Assembly (NCBI GenBank): GCA_007116195.1
Contig: SKIX01000079.1
Coordinates: 1 to 10,524 of the forward strand
Direction: 5' to 3'
Origin: Marinospirillum sp.
GTDB lineage: Bacteria > Pseudomonadota > Gammaproteobacteria > Pseudomonadales > Halomonadaceae
DNA: 10,524 nucleotides
The position numbers were made by a program, and so were the translations under genes. This document shows, piece by piece, positions 1 through 5,531 of the stretch (position 1 is its first letter; each line of letters begins with the position of its first letter). The notes beneath the pieces were generated by a model. It did not search any database. It saw only the letters and a list, made by a program, of their open reading frames with translations, and had not been told where the DNA came from.

Positions 1-821
1 AAGGGCTCAACACCGACTAACTTGACGTTAGCATCATCTAAAAAACCAGAAAAAATACCCATGGCGTTGGAGCCACCACCGACACAGGCGACTACATAAT
101 CAGGTAGGGTGCCGGTTATTTCCGGGAACTGCTGGCGAGCCTCACGACCTATAATCGACTGGAAGTCTCGAACCATCATGGGAAAGGGGTGGGGGCCGAC
201 TACGGAGCCTATCGCGTAAAAGAAATGGTCTGGGTCTTTAAGGTATTCCTCAAAAGCGCTATCAACCGCATCTTTTAATGTACGGGTGCCCGTTTCAACG
301 CTAATGAGCTTGGCACCTAAAATTTTCATTTTGACAACGTTAGGGTGCTCTTTGGCAACATCAACAGCGCCCATATGTATTTCACAAGGTAGGCCAACGA
401 GTGCACAGGCTGTTGCCATGGCGACACCATGCTGGCCTGCACCTGTTTCGGCGATGACCTTGGTTTTACCCATGTGTTTAGCAAGAAGCGCTTCACCTAG
501 GGCGTGGTTAATTTTATGTGCCCCCGTATGGTTCAGGTCTTCACGCTTTAGGTAGATTTTTGCGCCGCCAAGCTGAGCCGTTAAACGCCGAGCAAAATAG
601 ATAGGGCTGGGGCGACCAACATAGTGTTGGTAGAGTTCCATTAGCTCTTGCTGGTAGCTCTCGGTTTCACGAATTTTTAGGTAAGCCTCTGCAATTTCGT
701 CCATAATGGCTTTTAGGTGAGGCGGAATGGCTTGACCACCATAGGGGCCAAAAAAGCCATCGGCATTGGGTTGTAAAAGCTCACTGACTTGAGAGGGGTT
801 GAGGTCTTTTGCCTGGGTCAT
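1..821 (-). CDS. trpB: Tryptophan synthase beta chain (TrpB-type), partial, C-terminus beyond left edge
   Basis: This PLP enzyme condenses indole with L-serine to give tryptophan, normally in an alpha2-beta2 complex with TrpA in the cytoplasm. The window holds 273 residues from the ATG at 821; a full TrpB has about 400. Visible family motifs are GRPSPI (69-74), [14 protein letters not shown] (90-103) with the PLP Schiff-base lysine at K103, AETGAGQHG (124-132) with the catalytic glutamate at E125, GPHPFP (209-214), and the phosphate-binding GGGSN (248-252). The N-terminus is about 16 residues longer than in E. coli TrpB. Several usually constant stretches are altered: [12 protein letters not shown] (25-36) stands where GxFGGxYVPExL is usual, and [14 protein letters not shown] (157-170) stands where RQxxNVxRMxLLGA is usual. 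Catalytic residues are intact, so the protein looks functional but belongs to a divergent TrpB branch. It is the first gene of its - strand unit; whether trpA follows is outside the window. The upstream AAGG, about 11 bases before the ATG, is a weak ribosome binding site. Confidence 0.93.
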   Translation of the reverse strand, partial: MTQAKDLNPSQVSELLQPNADGFFGPYGGQAIPPHLKAIMDEIAEAYLKIRETESYQQELMELYQHYVGRPSPIYFARRLTAQLGGAKIYLKREDLNHTGAHKINHALGEALLAKHMGKTKVIAETGAGQHGVAMATACALVGLPCEIHMGAVDVAKEHPNVVKMKILGAKLISVETGTRTLKDAVDSAFEEYLKDPDHFFYAIGSVVGPHPFPMMVRDFQSIIGREARQQFPEITGTLPDYVVACVGGGSNAMGIFSGFLDDANVKLVGVEP

Positions 822-895
822 GTTAACGGGTGCCTTGGTGTTCTTTTATTAATTAAAGGAATCTACCTGTTTACTCTAACTCGACTCGCTGCTTG

Positions 896-966
896 CTCCA
901 ATAGCCGTTACGACAATTTTATGTCAGTTGCAGTTGCACTTATTGGCTGGCAACCTACTATTGGAG
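896..966. repeat. 9-bp inverted repeat in the divergent trpB / DUF3392 spacer
   Basis: CTCCAATAG (896-904) is the exact reverse complement of CTATTGGAG (958-966), with 53 bases between. Inside lie a tandem hexamer CAGTTG x2 (925-936) and a small dyad GACA-N6-TGTC (912-925). The pair brackets the likely control region of two divergent genes, so it could be a two-site operator or simply chance. Nothing else is evident in the 822-994 spacer apart from a weak candidate promoter. Confidence 0.35.
934..961 (+). promoter_or_regulatory. Weak candidate sigma-70 promoter for the DUF3392 gene pair
   Basis: TTGCAC (934-939) and TACTAT (956-961) are separated by 16 bases. They match the -35 and -10 consensus at 3 and 4 of 6 positions. 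A start near 968 would give a leader of about 27 bases. The -10 element overlaps one arm of the inverted repeat, which would suit an operator. The matches are poor, so this is only a candidate. Confidence 0.22.
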
Positions 967-994
967 TTCACTTTTAACCATCCGCTGTGAAATT

Positions 995-1327
995 ATGGAT
1001 ATCGTTAACGAAGTCTTAATGCGTTCTGGGCTCTGGGCTGCTGCCCATCTTAACAGCATCGCTCTGGCCTTGGTGGCAACTCTTCTTGTAATTTATGGTG
1101 ATAACCTTAATCAGTTTGTTAAGCGCCGCCTACGTCCTTACCCTCGGATTTTAAGAATCTTAGGCTTTGTGTTGATGTGCGCCTTCGGTTACGGTGCGTT
1201 AACTGTGTTTTTTACGCCTATTTTTGCCAATTGGCTCACCTGGATACCGGTAAAATGGCTAGGTGTGGTTGTGGTCACTCTGTTCCTGTTTATTGGCTGG
1301 TTGGCCGAAAGCAAGCGCCAGGTTTAA
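995..1327 (+). CDS. Small inner-membrane protein, DUF3392 family
   Basis: This 110-residue protein has three strong hydrophobic segments, at about residues 17-34, 53-73 and 86-104. A basic loop with KRRLRP (43-48) lies between the first two, and the tail SKRQV is basic; by the positive-inside rule these should face the cytoplasm. The first segment (IALALVATLLVIYG) and the second, with its CAFGYG stretch (62-67), resemble what I recall of DUF3392, a short gammaproteobacterial membrane family with no established function. Length is typical of that family. There is no clear ribosome binding site; GTGAAATT directly precedes the ATG. The next gene starts 9 bases after its stop, so the two are probably co-transcribed. 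Confidence 0.8.
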   Translation: MDIVNEVLMRSGLWAAAHLNSIALALVATLLVIYGDNLNQFVKRRLRPYPRILRILGFVLMCAFGYGALTVFFTPIFANWLTWIPVKWLGVVVVTLFLFIGWLAESKRQV

Positions 1328-1336
1328 AGGTTTAAA
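1321..1336 (+). repeat. Perfect tandem 8-bp duplication at a gene junction
   Basis: GGTTTAAA occurs twice back to back (1321-1328 and 1329-1336). The first copy contains the TAA stop of the DUF3392 gene. The junction of the two copies makes the AAAGG that acts as ribosome binding site for the next gene, whose ATG follows directly. With a single copy the stop and the next start would be nearly overlapping and this binding site would be lost. Confidence 0.85.
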
Positions 1337-1825
1337 ATGCAAATAAAACAAACTGAAGTCGCTGAGTTGGTCGCTTTGCCAGTTCAGCAAAGTAGTTGGC
1401 AGTTCTGGCGTTACCAGCATCCAGAAACAGGTGAATATCATCTTTATGCCTATCAAGAGGCAGAACCTGGTTGGTCGGAAGCTCAAGCCTGGCATTTAGG
1501 TGTTTTTGCGGATAAGGGAAGCCTGGCAGCACAAAAAGTAAGATTTTTGGAAGAACCGAAAACTTGTGTAGCTCTTGCTCTTGAAGCAGCAAGTCTAGCA
1601 GCTTGGTTAGCTAACCCTAGGGTGGAAACTTCACTGCCATTTTGTGGGCAGTTTGGTAGTCATTGGAGCGGCTATGGTATTCGCTTGCAAGCGCAGCACC
1701 AGGTTGAAGTCATCTATGCTGCAGACTTGCGCCATGAGAACTGGGGCTTATTTAGTCAAGCTGAAGCCTTTGCAGCAATAGAGCTGGACTTTGATCGGCG
1801 ACGCAGGCGTTGTTTGATTTGTTAA
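1337..1825 (+). CDS. Unrecognised Trp-rich soluble protein with Arg-rich, CxxC C-terminus
   Basis: I do not recognise the family of this 162-residue protein. It has no signal peptide and no membrane segment, so it is probably cytoplasmic. It carries seven tryptophans (W21, W24, W46, W52, W90, W110, W136) and many other aromatic residues, and it is generally acidic until the end. The C-terminus is odd: five consecutive arginines (R154-R158) followed by C-L-I-C as the last four residues. Other cysteines are C77 and C103. The ATG has AAAGG about 7 bases upstream and lies 9 bases after the DUF3392 stop, which suggests co-transcription and perhaps a shared role, although nothing shows what that is. 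It ends 6 bases from the dnaB stop on the opposite strand, with no terminator hairpin visible between the two. Reality as a gene is supported by length, spacing and ribosome binding site. Confidence 0.7.
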   Translation: MQIKQTEVAELVALPVQQSSWQFWRYQHPETGEYHLYAYQEAEPGWSEAQAWHLGVFADKGSLAAQKVRFLEEPKTCVALALEAASLAAWLANPRVETSLPFCGQFGSHWSGYGIRLQAQHQVEVIYAADLRHENWGLFSQAEAFAAIELDFDRRRRRCLIC

Positions 1826-1831
1826 GCCGTT

Positions 1832-3244
1832 TTAATCGCTATAAATCATGCCCGCCTCACGGTATTGCGCCAGGCTTTCAGGTGCCAGGTTTTCAAAGCG
1901 GGTATGGTGGCCGATAAAGAGCAGATGCACACTACCAACAGGGCCATTACGCTGCTTGCCGATAATAATTTCCGCTAACCCTTTGTTTTCTGGATTATCA
2001 GGGTTATACACCTCATCGCGATAAACAAATGCAATAACATCGGCATCCTGCTCAATCGCCCCTGATTCCCGTAAATCTGACATGATCGGTCGCTTATTGG
2101 TGCGCTGCTCTAAACCACGGTTAAGCTGAGAAAGTGCGACAACAGGGCAGTTAAACTCTTTCGCCAAAGCTTTCAAAGAGCGGGAAATTTCAGAAATTTC
2201 TGCCGTGCGGTTTTCAGAGTTGCCTGGTACCCGCATCAGCTGCAGATAGTCGACCATAATCAGTGCGGGATCGACCCCCTGTTCTCTTACCAGGCGTCGG
2301 GTGCGGGTTCGCATTTCATTGGGTGAAAGGCCGGCGGTATCATCAATAAACAACTTGGTATCTTTAATGAGTCGAACGGTTGAGGTAATACGATCCCAAT
2401 CCTCATCTTCTAAATTACCTGAGCGCAGGCGATTTTGTTCGACGCGTCCCAAGGAAGAGACAATACGCATCATTAGCTGAGACGCTGGCATTTCCATTGA
2501 AAAGACCAAAACCGGTTTGCCGGTATGCACGGCGGCATTCTCGACCAGGTTCATGGCAAAGGTCGTTTTACCCATGGAGGGGCGGCCTGCAACGATAACC
2601 AGGTCAGCAGGCTGTAGGCCTGATGTCATTTCATCTAAATCAGTGAAACCTGTAGTCAGGCCGGTAATGCCAGAAGCGTTGATATCCATGCTTTCCAGCA
2701 TTCCCACCACATCGGTGGCTATTTCGGTAATATGTTGAGGACCACCAAACTTAGGTCGCTCTTCAGCAATCTGAAAAACCTGCTGCTCCGCTTCATTGAG
2801 CAGCTCATCAGTATTGCGGCCTTCAGGGTGAAAGGCGGCTTCTGCAATACGGTTGGCCGCTTCGATCAGGCGACGTCTAACTGAACGATCGCGTACGATT
2901 TCAGCGTAGGCGCGAATGTTGCTGGCACTAGGGGTGTTGCGACCTAGCTCATACAGATAAGCCAAGCCTCCGATGGTATCGAGAAGCTGACGCTCTTTTA
3001 GGTGGTTAGACAGGATGAGAGGATCAAAGGGGCTGAGCTTTTCATTCAGCTCACGCATGGCGGTAAAAATAATTTGGTGAGCTTTAATGTAAAAATCGGT
3101 TTCTACTAAAAGCTCAGCCACTGCATCCATTGAGGCATTGTCGAGCAGTAGCCCACCTAAAACGGACTGCTCTGCTTCCCGAGAGTGGGGAGGCATTTTA
3201 ACCTGAGCAATTTCCTGGTCTTTTTTGTTAGGCGTGCTGGACAT
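1832..3244 (-). CDS. dnaB: Replicative DNA helicase DnaB
   Basis: This is the hexameric 5'-3' helicase that unwinds DNA at the replication fork and recruits primase DnaG. The 470 residues match the usual length. The N-terminal DnaB domain spans about 18-120 ([18 protein letters not shown]), followed by a linker and the RecA-like C-terminal ATPase (about 195-460). Visible motifs are Walker A GRPSMGKT (220-227, K226), the catalytic glutamate in SMEMP (E251), Walker B IMVDYLQL (329-336, D332), the [26 protein letters not shown] block (372-402), and GKQRNGPVG (429-437) carrying the arginine-finger region. There is no intein, although dnaB is a frequent intein site. The start is supported by GAGGT 8 bases before the ATG. 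An intrinsic terminator lies only about 34 bases upstream, after rplI, so dnaB depends on readthrough or on a promoter overlapping that site. The alr gene that follows dnaB in Pseudomonas is not here; a convergent unknown gene takes its place. Confidence 0.98.
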   Translation of the reverse strand: [470 protein letters not shown]

Positions 3245-3259
3245 GATTAGACCTCAATG

Positions 3260-3276
3260 TGAAGTTGCCGACTTCA
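3260..3276 (-). promoter_or_regulatory. Hairpin in the dnaB leader
   Basis: On the - strand TGAAGT (3276-3271) pairs with ACTTCA (3265-3260) across the 5-base loop CGGCA, a perfect 6-bp stem. It lies between the rplI terminator and the dnaB ribosome binding site (GAGGT, about 3256-3252). It has no U-run, so it is not a terminator. It could affect dnaB translation or mRNA stability; the role is inferred from position only. Confidence 0.5.
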
Positions 3277-3278
3277 TT

Positions 3279-3308
3279 AAAAAAGGCACAGGGTTGAGCC
3301 TGTGCCTT
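3279..3308 (-). terminator. Rho-independent terminator after rplI
   Basis: On the - strand AAGGCACAGG (3308-3299) and CCTGTGCCTT (3292-3283) form a perfect 10-bp GC-rich stem with a 6-base loop. The 3' arm runs into six T in a row (3284-3279). It sits 21 bases after the rplI stop and 34 bases before the dnaB start, and would end the rpsF-rpsR-DUF2232-rplI transcript. Confidence 0.9.
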
Positions 3309-3329
3309 AGTTGACGCGTTTAGGTTGGC

Positions 3330-3779
3330 TTATTCGGCAACAACGGCAACGCGTAGCAGACTATCAACTTCTGGGTGCAGGTGAACGAGGATTTCGTACT
3401 CGCCTGTAGCACGCAGAGGGCCTTCTGGCATACGAATTTCACTTTTAGTTAAAGCAACGCCCGCATTAGTTGCTGCTTCAGCCAAATCACGTGGGCCGAT
3501 AGAACCGAACAACTTGCCTTCGTCACCAGCACGCGAAGCAATAGTGATGGCTTCCAAGGCTTCTAGTTGAGCCTTACGTGCTTCAGCAGCAGTCAAGCGG
3601 TCAGCAGAAGCTTTTTCCAGCTCGGCACGACGCTGCTCAAACATTTCACGGTTCTCTTTGGTTGCAGGTACAGCCTTACCCTGAGGGATAAGGAAGTTAC
3701 GACCGTAACCATTTTTTACGGTTACTTCTTCGCCCAAAGCACCCAGCTTACCAATTTTTTCTAACAGAATAACTTGCAT
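3330..3779 (-). CDS. rplI: 50S ribosomal protein L9
   Basis: L9 binds domain V of 23S rRNA at the base of the L1 stalk and helps keep the reading frame and translational fidelity. The 149 residues equal the usual bacterial length. The N-terminal RNA-binding domain carries the family signature [13 protein letters not shown] (24-36). It is followed by the long connecting helix (about 41-78) and the C-terminal domain with [13 protein letters not shown] (90-102). The ribosome binding site is a GAGG about 9 bases before the ATG, and the gene starts 18 bases after the DUF2232 stop. It is the last gene before a strong intrinsic terminator. Confidence 0.98.
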   Translation of the reverse strand: MQVILLEKIGKLGALGEEVTVKNGYGRNFLIPQGKAVPATKENREMFEQRRAELEKASADRLTAAEARKAQLEALEAITIASRAGDEGKLFGSIGPRDLAEAATNAGVALTKSEIRMPEGPLRATGEYEILVHLHPEVDSLLRVAVVAE

Positions 3780-3797
3780 TTTAATATCCTCAAGACG

Positions 3798-4688
3798 TTA
3801 GGCATCCCCATGACCGCCATCATTAGGTGGGGGTGGGGGCGCCAGTCGGTGACGAAAGTTCATCAGACTGTCCGCCATAGCGATCAGTATCAAAAGAACG
3901 CTCAAATAAGGCAGGGCAAATAACAGCAGTACATACAACATGCCCAGCCAGAAGGTGTTGTATTGCTTGATGGCAACGACACCATGCACCAGAGCCAACC
4001 CTGAAAGCAGTAAGGGAACAACCAATACAGGCAAGCCTGCCATCAGTTGCTCAAACCCCAACATGACAGCCAAAAGGCAGCCAATCATTAGGCCAGAGTA
4101 CCAGGCTGGTAGACGCAGCCAGTGGAACTCTTCCTTAAAGCCACCAGGGTTGTAAAGACTTGCTTGCCACCAGCGGGCCAAAAAAAGGCTAACAAACACC
4201 ATTAACAATTGAACGGCGGTAATGACGCCGTTTAAGAGTAAGGCGAGTAGGCTTTCCAGGCGCTGCTGGTCTTGCCCGCTTAATTGCGAAGTATCAAGGA
4301 CGCCGCCCTGGGTGATTAACAAGCGAATGAATTCGTCTTGAATATCAGGGGCTAGCCATTGATAACTGAAAGCGACCACGCCGGCCAAGGCCGTGCCTAG
4401 CAGCAATACCTGTGACCAGCGTTGTGTCGAGCGCAGGATGTCAGCGAGCAAGCCTGCTGTGGTAAGGGCCAAGAGGACATCTGGACTGCCTTGGGTGAAC
4501 AGGTAATAAAAGCCTGGCAAGGCAGCCCAAAAAAGAACAAAAAGCCCTTCACGACGCCCCATCCGTAACCAAATAAGCGCAATAATTGCTGCGCTAATAA
4601 TGGATAGAAAGGGTACGAAAGCAGTGGCTACAGCAGCGCCTAAGGCTCTGCTGCGGCTTTTAATAACAAACTCTGCGAGTAAGCGCAT
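3798..4688 (-). CDS. DUF2232 multi-pass inner-membrane protein
   Basis: This 296-residue protein has about eight hydrophobic segments (roughly 17-40, 48-64, 70-84, 93-111, 147-170, 196-212, 218-240, 245-272). It carries the DUF2232 signature ARWWQASLYNPGGFKEEFHWLRL-like block at 171-193. The family has no established biochemical function; in Pseudomonas a member occupies the same slot between rpsR and rplI. The C-terminal tail is hydrophilic with five prolines in a row (284-288) and a Gly/His/Asp-rich end, probably cytoplasmic. The candidate ribosome binding site (TAGGT) touches the base of an 11-bp hairpin that fills the rpsR-to-start gap, which may hold expression well below that of the ribosomal proteins. 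Since the signature is long, I trust the family call; any link to ribosome biogenesis is only suggested by position. Confidence 0.88.
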   Translation of the reverse strand: MRLLAEFVIKSRSRALGAAVATAFVPFLSIISAAIIALIWLRMGRREGLFVLFWAALPGFYYLFTQGSPDVLLALTTAGLLADILRSTQRWSQVLLLGTALAGVVAFSYQWLAPDIQDEFIRLLITQGGVLDTSQLSGQDQQRLESLLALLLNGVITAVQLLMVFVSLFLARWWQASLYNPGGFKEEFHWLRLPAWYSGLMIGCLLAVMLGFEQLMAGLPVLVVPLLLSGLALVHGVVAIKQYNTFWLGMLYVLLLFALPYLSVLLILIAMADSLMNFRHRLAPPPPPNDGGHGDA

Positions 4689-4696
4689 GGTTGAAC

Positions 4697-4723
4697 CTAG
4701 TGCTCAGGAAAACCTGAGACTAG
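4697..4723 (-). promoter_or_regulatory. Intergenic hairpin between rpsR and the DUF2232 gene
   Basis: On the - strand CTAGT-CTCAGG (4723-4713) pairs with CCTGAG-C-ACTAG (4708-4697) around a TTTT loop (4712-4709). That is 11 base pairs with one bulged C (4702). It begins 1 base after the rpsR stop and ends 8 bases before the next ATG, with the G of the probable ribosome binding site in the stem base. No U-run follows, so it is not a classical terminator. Likely roles are mRNA stabilisation or 3'-end protection of the rpsF-rpsR part, and damping of translation of the membrane protein. Confidence 0.65.
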
Positions 4724-4724
4724 C

Positions 4725-4952
4725 TTATTCGTGGCTATCAGAGAAAGGTAGCAGGGCCAAATAACGAGCACGCTTGATTGCTGTAGACAGCTGGCGCTGG
4801 TACTTAGCTTTAGTACCGGTAATACGGCTAGGTACGATTTTGCCTGTTTCAGTGATGTAACCTTTCAGCAGATCGATGTCTTTGTAATCAATTTGCTTAA
4901 TGCCTTCAGCGGTGAAACGGCAAAACTTACGACGACGGAAAAAACGAGCCAT
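4725..4952 (-). CDS. rpsR: 30S ribosomal protein S18
   Basis: S18 binds the 16S rRNA platform as a heterodimer with S6. The 75 residues are the standard length. The family core is present: RRRKFCRF (6-13), [27 protein letters not shown] (21-47) and the basic [19 protein letters not shown] (52-70). A strong AGGAG precedes the ATG by about 8 bases. It lies 23 bases after rpsF, with no priB between them, unlike E. coli. Confidence 0.98.
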   Translation of the reverse strand: MARFFRRRKFCRFTAEGIKQIDYKDIDLLKGYITETGKIVPSRITGTKAKYQRQLSTAIKRARYLALLPFSDSHE

Positions 4953-4975
4953 TTTGCTTCTCCTGATATTCGGTT

Positions 4976-5377
4976 TTATTCAGCAGCTTCTTCAGATTTC
5001 TCTTCAGAAGGCTGTTCTTGACGAGAGTCGCGCTCATCGCGGCGACGATCTTCACGAGACTCACTGGCTTTCATAGGTGAAGGCTCAGTTACAGCTTCGG
5101 TCATGCGAACGATCAGGTTGCGAATAACGGCATCGTTGTAGCGGAAAATTTCTTCCAGCTCAGTGATTACGCTTTCAGGGCACTCCAGGTTCATAAGTAC
5201 GTAATGAGCCTTGGTGATTTTATCGATAGGGTAAGCCAGGTGGCGGCGGCCCCAATCTTCCAAACGGTGAACCTGGCCTTCAGCTTCGGTTACCAGTGAG
5301 GTGTAACGCTCGATCATTGCAGGCACTTGCTCGCTTTGATCGGGGTGTACCATGAAAACGATTTCATAATGACGCAT
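4976..5377 (-). CDS. rpsF: 30S ribosomal protein S6
   Basis: S6 pairs with S18 on the central domain of 16S rRNA. The 133 residues (E. coli about 131) begin with the typical [21 protein letters not shown]. They continue through [11 protein letters not shown] (41-51) and [12 protein letters not shown] (56-67) to [11 protein letters not shown] (85-95). After about 100 the tail is highly charged: an Arg/Asp/Glu-rich stretch (107-121), then an acidic end EEKSEEAAE. In E. coli the S6 tail is extended with glutamates by RimK; the acidic end here would suit that but does not prove it. AAGGAG lies 6 bases before the ATG. It is the first ribosomal gene of the operon and has a 154-base structured upstream region. 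Confidence 0.98.
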   Translation of the reverse strand: MRHYEIVFMVHPDQSEQVPAMIERYTSLVTEAEGQVHRLEDWGRRHLAYPIDKITKAHYVLMNLECPESVITELEEIFRYNDAVIRNLIVRMTEAVTEPSPMKASESREDRRRDERDSRQEQPSEEKSEEAAE

Positions 5378-5531
5378 TGAATGCTCCTTACGGGTTAATA
5401 GCCTTAATCAGCCAAGTTGTTGACTCAAAAAAGCAAGGAGGAAACTGTTTATAACAGTAAGCTCTGAGTGGTTGCTAGCTACTGTTCTTGCTCAGGGCAA
5501 TTTCCACGGGTCCCCAAGCAAGCGCGCTATT
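5378..5531 (-). promoter_or_regulatory. Structured leader of the rpsF operon: alternative hairpins, anti-SD and CCG element
   Basis: Read on the - strand. Hairpin A pairs AACAGTA-GCT (5486-5477) with AGC-T-TACTGTT (5463-5453), 10 bp with one bulge. Hairpin B pairs ACTGTT (5458-5453) with AACAGT (5449-5444) across ATA, and shares its 5' arm with hairpin A, so the two exclude each other. AGCAAG (5492-5487), next to hairpin A, can pair with CTTGCT (5437-5432), which runs into six T (5432-5427). The overlapping CTCCTT (5440-5435) is the exact complement of the rpsF ribosome binding site AAGGAG (5389-5384). A CCCG (5394-5391) lies just before that site, downstream of a TTAA/TTAA mini-stem (5407-5404 with 5398-5395). 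S6:S18 is known to bind leaders of this operon through a helix with a CCG box next to the ribosome binding site; this CCCG is a candidate for it. The pairings are seen, the function is inferred. Confidence 0.5.
5448..5456 (-). promoter_or_regulatory. Candidate extended -10 promoter for the rpsF operon
   Basis: On the - strand TGT followed by TATAAA (5453-5448) matches the extended -10 form TGn-TATAAT with one mismatch. No good -35 element lies 17 bases upstream. A start near 5441 would give a leader of about 64 bases that keeps the anti-Shine-Dalgarno CTCCTT and the CCCG element but not the hairpins. This competes with the reading in which rpsF is transcribed through from rlmB. Confidence 0.4.

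Noticed and set aside
789..977. 62-codon + strand open frame in the trpB/DUF3392 spacer
   Set aside because: It begins inside trpB antisense, lacks a ribosome binding site and shows no recognisable protein features.
1259..1592. Two - strand open frames of 78 and 86 codons
   Set aside because: They overlap the DUF3392 gene and the 1337-1825 gene in antisense, have no ribosome binding site and show no family resemblance. The + strand frames have operon-like spacing and a ribosome binding site.
1814..1822. C-L-I-C ending read as a prenylation (CaaX-like) signal
   Set aside because: Bacterial proteins of this kind are not prenylated except for some secreted effectors, and there is no sign of such an effector here. 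A CxxC or chance explanation is simpler.
2150..2620. Possible intein in DnaB
   Set aside because: Walker A, Walker B and the downstream motifs are contiguous and the total length is the normal 470 residues.
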